Positions 61,524 through 64,000 of a stretch of 64,000 nt of DNA are shown piece after piece. Source of the stretch: Nocardia rhamnosiphila NBRC 108938. GTDB taxonomy: Bacteria > Actinomycetota > Actinomycetes > Mycobacteriales > Mycobacteriaceae. The notes beneath the pieces were generated by a model. The model did no database searches, was not told where the DNA came from, and saw only the letters and a list, made by a program, of their open reading frames with translations. The stretch is from NCBI RefSeq assembly GCF_000720425.1, contig NZ_JOAJ01000009.1:372001-436000 (forward strand). Direction: 5' to 3'. Both the position numbers and the translations under genes were made by a program. The stretch's first letter is position 1, and every line of letters begins with the position of its first letter.

Positions 61524-62056
61524 CGCTTGCCGGTCTCCATCCGGTCGATCAGGCGGTTCGCCACCTCGGCCAGCCTCCGCTCATCCGCGTAAGCCAGCCT
61601 CGAGTTCAATTCGCTCAGCGGTACCCAGTCCACCTGGGTGACCTCGACATCCGCGTCGGACAATTCACCACCGACCGAACGCAGCAGAAAATGATGCACC
61701 GTTTTGTGTACCCGCCGACCCTCGGTGACGAACCAGTAATCGATACTGCCCAATTCGGCGACGACGACGCCCTGGATACCGGTCTCCTCGGCGACCTCCC
61801 GGATCGCCGTTTGTTCCGAGGTTTCGCCCTCTTCGATATGTCCTTTGGGCAGCGACCATAGCAGCCGGCCCCGCCGGTCGGTACGGCCGATCAAAGCGGC
61901 ACAGCGCGCTTCCGGCGGACCGTCCAGCCCATCGACCACCAAACCCCCGGCCGAAGTCTCCCGCACGGTACGCATGCGAGGTTTCGCCGCACCACCGGCC
62001 GAACCACGACGCCGCGGCTGGCGGCGTCTACTGTTCGCGCGATCGGCCGGAGACAC
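61520..62056 (-). CDS. mutT4: Nudix hydrolase (MutT4 type)
   Basis: This enzyme hydrolyses a nucleoside-diphosphate-linked substrate, possibly oxidised or excess nucleotides. The 178-residue product has the Nudix box at 72-94 (G72, E78, R86-E87, E90-E91, G93), preceded by LLWSLPK. The N-terminal 30 residues are basic and disordered. The GTG start lies six bases after a TAGTAT -10 element, so the message is probably leaderless. It is divergent from pcnA and overlaps the DUF6049 gene. Confidence 0.9.
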   Translation of the reverse strand: MSPADRANSRRRQPRRRGSAGGAAKPRMRTVRETSAGGLVVDGLDGPPEARCAALIGRTDRRGRLLWSLPKGHIEEGETSEQTAIREVAEETGIQGVVVAELGSIDYWFVTEGRRVHKTVHHFLLRSVGGELSDADVEVTQVDWVPLSELNSRLAYADERRLAEVANRLIDRMETGKR

Positions 62057-62102
62057 TACGCAATACTAGAGCAGTGTCTTTTGGCGACGCCTGCGGCGTC
62101 GC

Positions 62103-62199
62103 GGGGTCGAGGCCCCCGAAGGTCCCGCCGTTCAGGCCTCGAGACTCGCGCTTCGCGCATGCACTTCGAGGCCTGAACGGCGGGACGGGCCTCGACCCC
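62103..62199. repeat. Long double-armed inverted repeat between mutT4 and pcnA
   Basis: Inner arms of 21 bases (62122-62142 and 62166-62186) and outer arms of 13 bases (62103-62115 and 62187-62199) are both perfect. They are joined on the left by a 6-base bulge. The 23-base tip includes GCGCTTCGCGC. A separate 8-bp hairpin (62084-62102 area) adjoins it. The structure is too large for a terminator, and both neighbouring genes read away from it. Confidence 0.88.
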
Positions 62200-62315
62200 T
62201 TCGGTGACGGCGTCACAGACCCCCGCCGTCCGACACCAATTCTCCGAACCCATAAGCGCCCGGCCATACCGTCGGCCGGAAAATCGCATTTGTTCCTACT
62301 CGGTAAGGTTCTGCT

Positions 62316-63776
62316 GTGGTTTCGACCGAGTCCGACGACGTTGTGCAGGATCGCCGTACCCGTTTGCTCGCGGCCGCCGCGATCACGCTGGGTCGGCTCT
62401 CCGATGTACTGACGCCGCTCGGCGAGATGTTCTCCGCGCACGGTTTCCAGCTGTATCTGGTCGGGGGCAGTGTGCGCGACGCGGTGCTGGGGCGGCTCGG
62501 GACGGATCTGGATTTCACCACCGACGCGCGACCGGAGCAGGTGCAGGAGTTGCTGCGTGGATGGGCCGATCAGCTGTGGGACACCGGGGGGCTGGCGTTC
62601 GGGACGGTGAGTGCCGCCAAGAACGGGCAGCAGTTGGAGATCACTACGTTCCGTAGCGACGTCTACGATCGGGTTTCGCGGAATCCGCAGGTCAGCTTTG
62701 GTGACACGCTGGAGGACGACCTCGTCCGGCGGGATTTCACGGTCAATGCCATGGCGGTCCGGGTCGCGGCCGACGGGGCGCTGGAGTTCGTGGATCCGCT
62801 GGACGGGATGGCGGCGCTGCTGGCCGGTGTGCTGGATACTCCCGCGGCCCCGGAGGACTCGTTCGGTGACGACCCGTTGCGCATGCTGCGGGCGGCGCGT
62901 TTCGTCTCGCAGCTCGGGTTCGACGTGCATCCGCGGGTGCGGGCGGCGATCACCGGGATGGCCGCGGAGATCGATCGGATCACCGCGGAGCGGGTGCGGA
63001 CCGAGCTGGACAAACTGATCGGCGGCGCCCATCCGATCGACGGTATCGACATGATGTGTGAGACGGGCCTGGCTCAGCGGGTGCTGCCCGAGGTCCCGGC
63101 GATGAAGCTGGAGATCGACGAGCATCATCAGCACAAGGACGTCTACTGGCATTCGCTGACCGTGCTGGAACAGGCCATCGACCAGGAGGAGGGTGACCCC
63201 GATCTGGTGCTGCGCTGGGCGGCGCTGCTGCACGATATCGGGAAACCGGACACCAAACGCAACGAACCCGGTGGCGGGGTGAGCTTCCACCATCACGAGG
63301 TGGTGGGCGCGAAGATGGTGCGCAAGCGGTTGCGCGCGCTGAAGTATCCGAAGCAGTTCACCGAGGACGTCGCGCGGCTGGTGTTCCTGCATCTGCGGTT
63401 CCACGGCTACGGCAAGGGGCAGTGGACCGATTCCGCGGTCCGCCGCTATGTCACCGACGGCGGCGAGTTGCTGCCCCGCCTGCATAAACTCGTGCGCGCC
63501 GACTGCACCACCCGGAACAAGCGCCGGGCGGCGGCATTGCGGTCCACCTACGACGATCTGGAGTCGCGGATCGCGCGGCTGCAGGAGCAGGAAGACCTGG
63601 CGAAAGTCCGGCCGGATCTGGACGGTAACGCCATCATGGAATTGCTGGGGCTGCCGCCGGGACCCGAGGTCGGGCGGGCCTGGCGTTTTCTCAAAGAGTT
63701 GCGTCTCGATCGCGGACCGCTGACCCGGGACGAGGCCGAGGCGGCGCTCGAGCAGTGGTGGCAGACCCAGAAATGA
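62316..63776 (+). CDS. pcnA: CCA tRNA nucleotidyltransferase
   Basis: This enzyme adds or repairs the 3' CCA of tRNAs, none of which encode it in this window. The 486-residue product has the class II head LVGGSVRDAVLGRLGTDLDFTTD with its catalytic Asp pair, RRDFTVNAMA, DPLRMLRAARF, and an HD domain (WAALLHDIGKP, HHHEVVGAKM). The GTG start lies seven bases after TAAGGT, so the message may be leaderless. It is divergent from mutT4. Confidence 0.94.
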   Translation: MVSTESDDVVQDRRTRLLAAAAITLGRLSDVLTPLGEMFSAHGFQLYLVGGSVRDAVLGRLGTDLDFTTDARPEQVQELLRGWADQLWDTGGLAFGTVSAAKNGQQLEITTFRSDVYDRVSRNPQVSFGDTLEDDLVRRDFTVNAMAVRVAADGALEFVDPLDGMAALLAGVLDTPAAPEDSFGDDPLRMLRAARFVSQLGFDVHPRVRAAITGMAAEIDRITAERVRTELDKLIGGAHPIDGIDMMCETGLAQRVLPEVPAMKLEIDEHHQHKDVYWHSLTVLEQAIDQEEGDPDLVLRWAALLHDIGKPDTKRNEPGGGVSFHHHEVVGAKMVRKRLRALKYPKQFTEDVARLVFLHLRFHGYGKGQWTDSAVRRYVTDGGELLPRLHKLVRADCTTRNKRRAAALRSTYDDLESRIARLQEQEDLAKVRPDLDGNAIMELLGLPPGPEVGRAWRFLKELRLDRGPLTRDEAEAALEQWWQTQK

Positions 63777-63785
63777 GCGGGCCGG

Positions 63786-64000
63786 TCAGAAAACGATCAG
63801 GGTCGTGCCGGCCACGATCGCGGAACGTATCTGGGCGAGGTCGAACGAGCCGCTGACCGGTGCGAGTTCGATCCGGAATCGCACCACCGCGCCGTCGCGG
63901 ACGGCCCACCGCACCCGCGCGCCCCGGGGCAGCTCCCCCATCGGGATGGGGTTCATCGTGCGCCAGCGCCGGGGTACGGGCAGCCCGGCCCAGGTGGCGC
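63786..64000 (-). CDS. C-terminal part of an unidentified protein
   Basis: About 71 codons are visible and the gene continues past the window edge. The translation includes RGARVRWAVRDGAVVRFRIE and ends SFDLAQIRSAIVAGTTLIVF. No family is recognised. It converges on pcnA with 9 bp between stops. Third positions are mostly G or C, which supports real coding. Confidence 0.6.
   Translation of the reverse strand, partial: ATWAGLPVPRRWRTMNPIPMGELPRGARVRWAVRDGAVVRFRIELAPVSGSFDLAQIRSAIVAGTTLIVF

Noticed and set aside
57597..61592. Very long plus-strand open frame opposite murJ and the DUF6049 gene
   Set aside because: It is antisense to two well-supported genes; the composition is Arg/Gly/Pro/His-rich without any domain. 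High GC removes stops from the opposite strand.

Overview
The window is high-GC actinobacterial chromosome around the replication origin. The order gyrA-gyrB-dciA-recF-dnaN-oriC-dnaA-rpmH-rnpA-yidD-yidC-khpB-rsmG-parA-parB-cwlM-trxA-trxB-anti-sigma/sigM-murJ-DUF6049-mutT-pcnA, with fhaA-fhaB-pstP-rodA-pbpA-pknA-pknB-trpG-crgA on the far side of the gyrase genes, is that of Mycobacteriales. Very high third-position GC, the Gln/Gly/Tyr-rich FhaA, the very long DnaA linker and the Pro-rich MurJ extension suggest a Nocardia-like organism (Nocardiaceae). The genus is an inference from gene order and protein style.

Layout. 1-168: edge of a short-chain dehydrogenase gene. 389-471: tRNA-Leu(CAG). 721-10633: the cell-envelope signalling operon (two FHA proteins, PP2C phosphatase, SEDS polymerase, class B PBP, two Ser/Thr kinases), with overlapping stops and starts from fhaB onward. 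10667-13722: convergent trpG, then crgA, a PH-domain membrane protein and a rhomboid protease. 13730-23718: an accessory segment (ABC exporter, 6C small RNA, two MpaB/Lcp-type oxygenase relatives, thioesterase, cold-shock protein, methyltransferase, four kinds of regulator, an NADP-dependent reductase) that also separates tRNA-Ile from tRNA-Ala. 23845-33659: tRNA-Ile, DUF3566 protein, gyrase, DciA, RecF, DnaN. 33660-35350: oriC with many DnaA boxes, an AT-rich stretch and a 24-bp inverted repeat. 35351-36192: remnant of a thiamine-diphosphate enzyme gene and an intact glycolipid-binding-domain gene, both between oriC and dnaA. 36325-41851: dnaA, then the divergent ribosomal protein L34/RNase P/membrane insertase cluster. 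41992-47984: rsmG and parAB, separated by 3.1 kb with no intact gene but with parS sites, a 12-copy octamer repeat and decayed coding fragments. 48160-63776: envelope and redox genes ending in the tRNA CCA-adding enzyme. 63786-64000: edge of an unidentified gene.

How the parts work together. Initiation (DnaA, oriC, DnaN, RecF, DciA, gyrase) and origin segregation (ParA, ParB, seven parS-like sites) are encoded next to their DNA targets. A second network links the two ends of the window: PknA/PknB and PstP set the phosphorylation of FhaA, FhaB, CwlM and the MurJ pseudokinase, which in mycobacteria control precursor synthesis (MurA through CwlM) and lipid II flipping (MurJ with FhaA). RodA/PbpA and CrgA are the elongation and division machinery that uses those precursors.

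Main surprises: the long inverted repeat in oriC, a 30-bp perfect DnaA-box palindrome in front of recF, the gene debris between oriC and dnaA, the gene-poor parS platform, a 97-nt double-armed inverted repeat between mutT and pcnA, and the clear 6C RNA at 16.3 kb.
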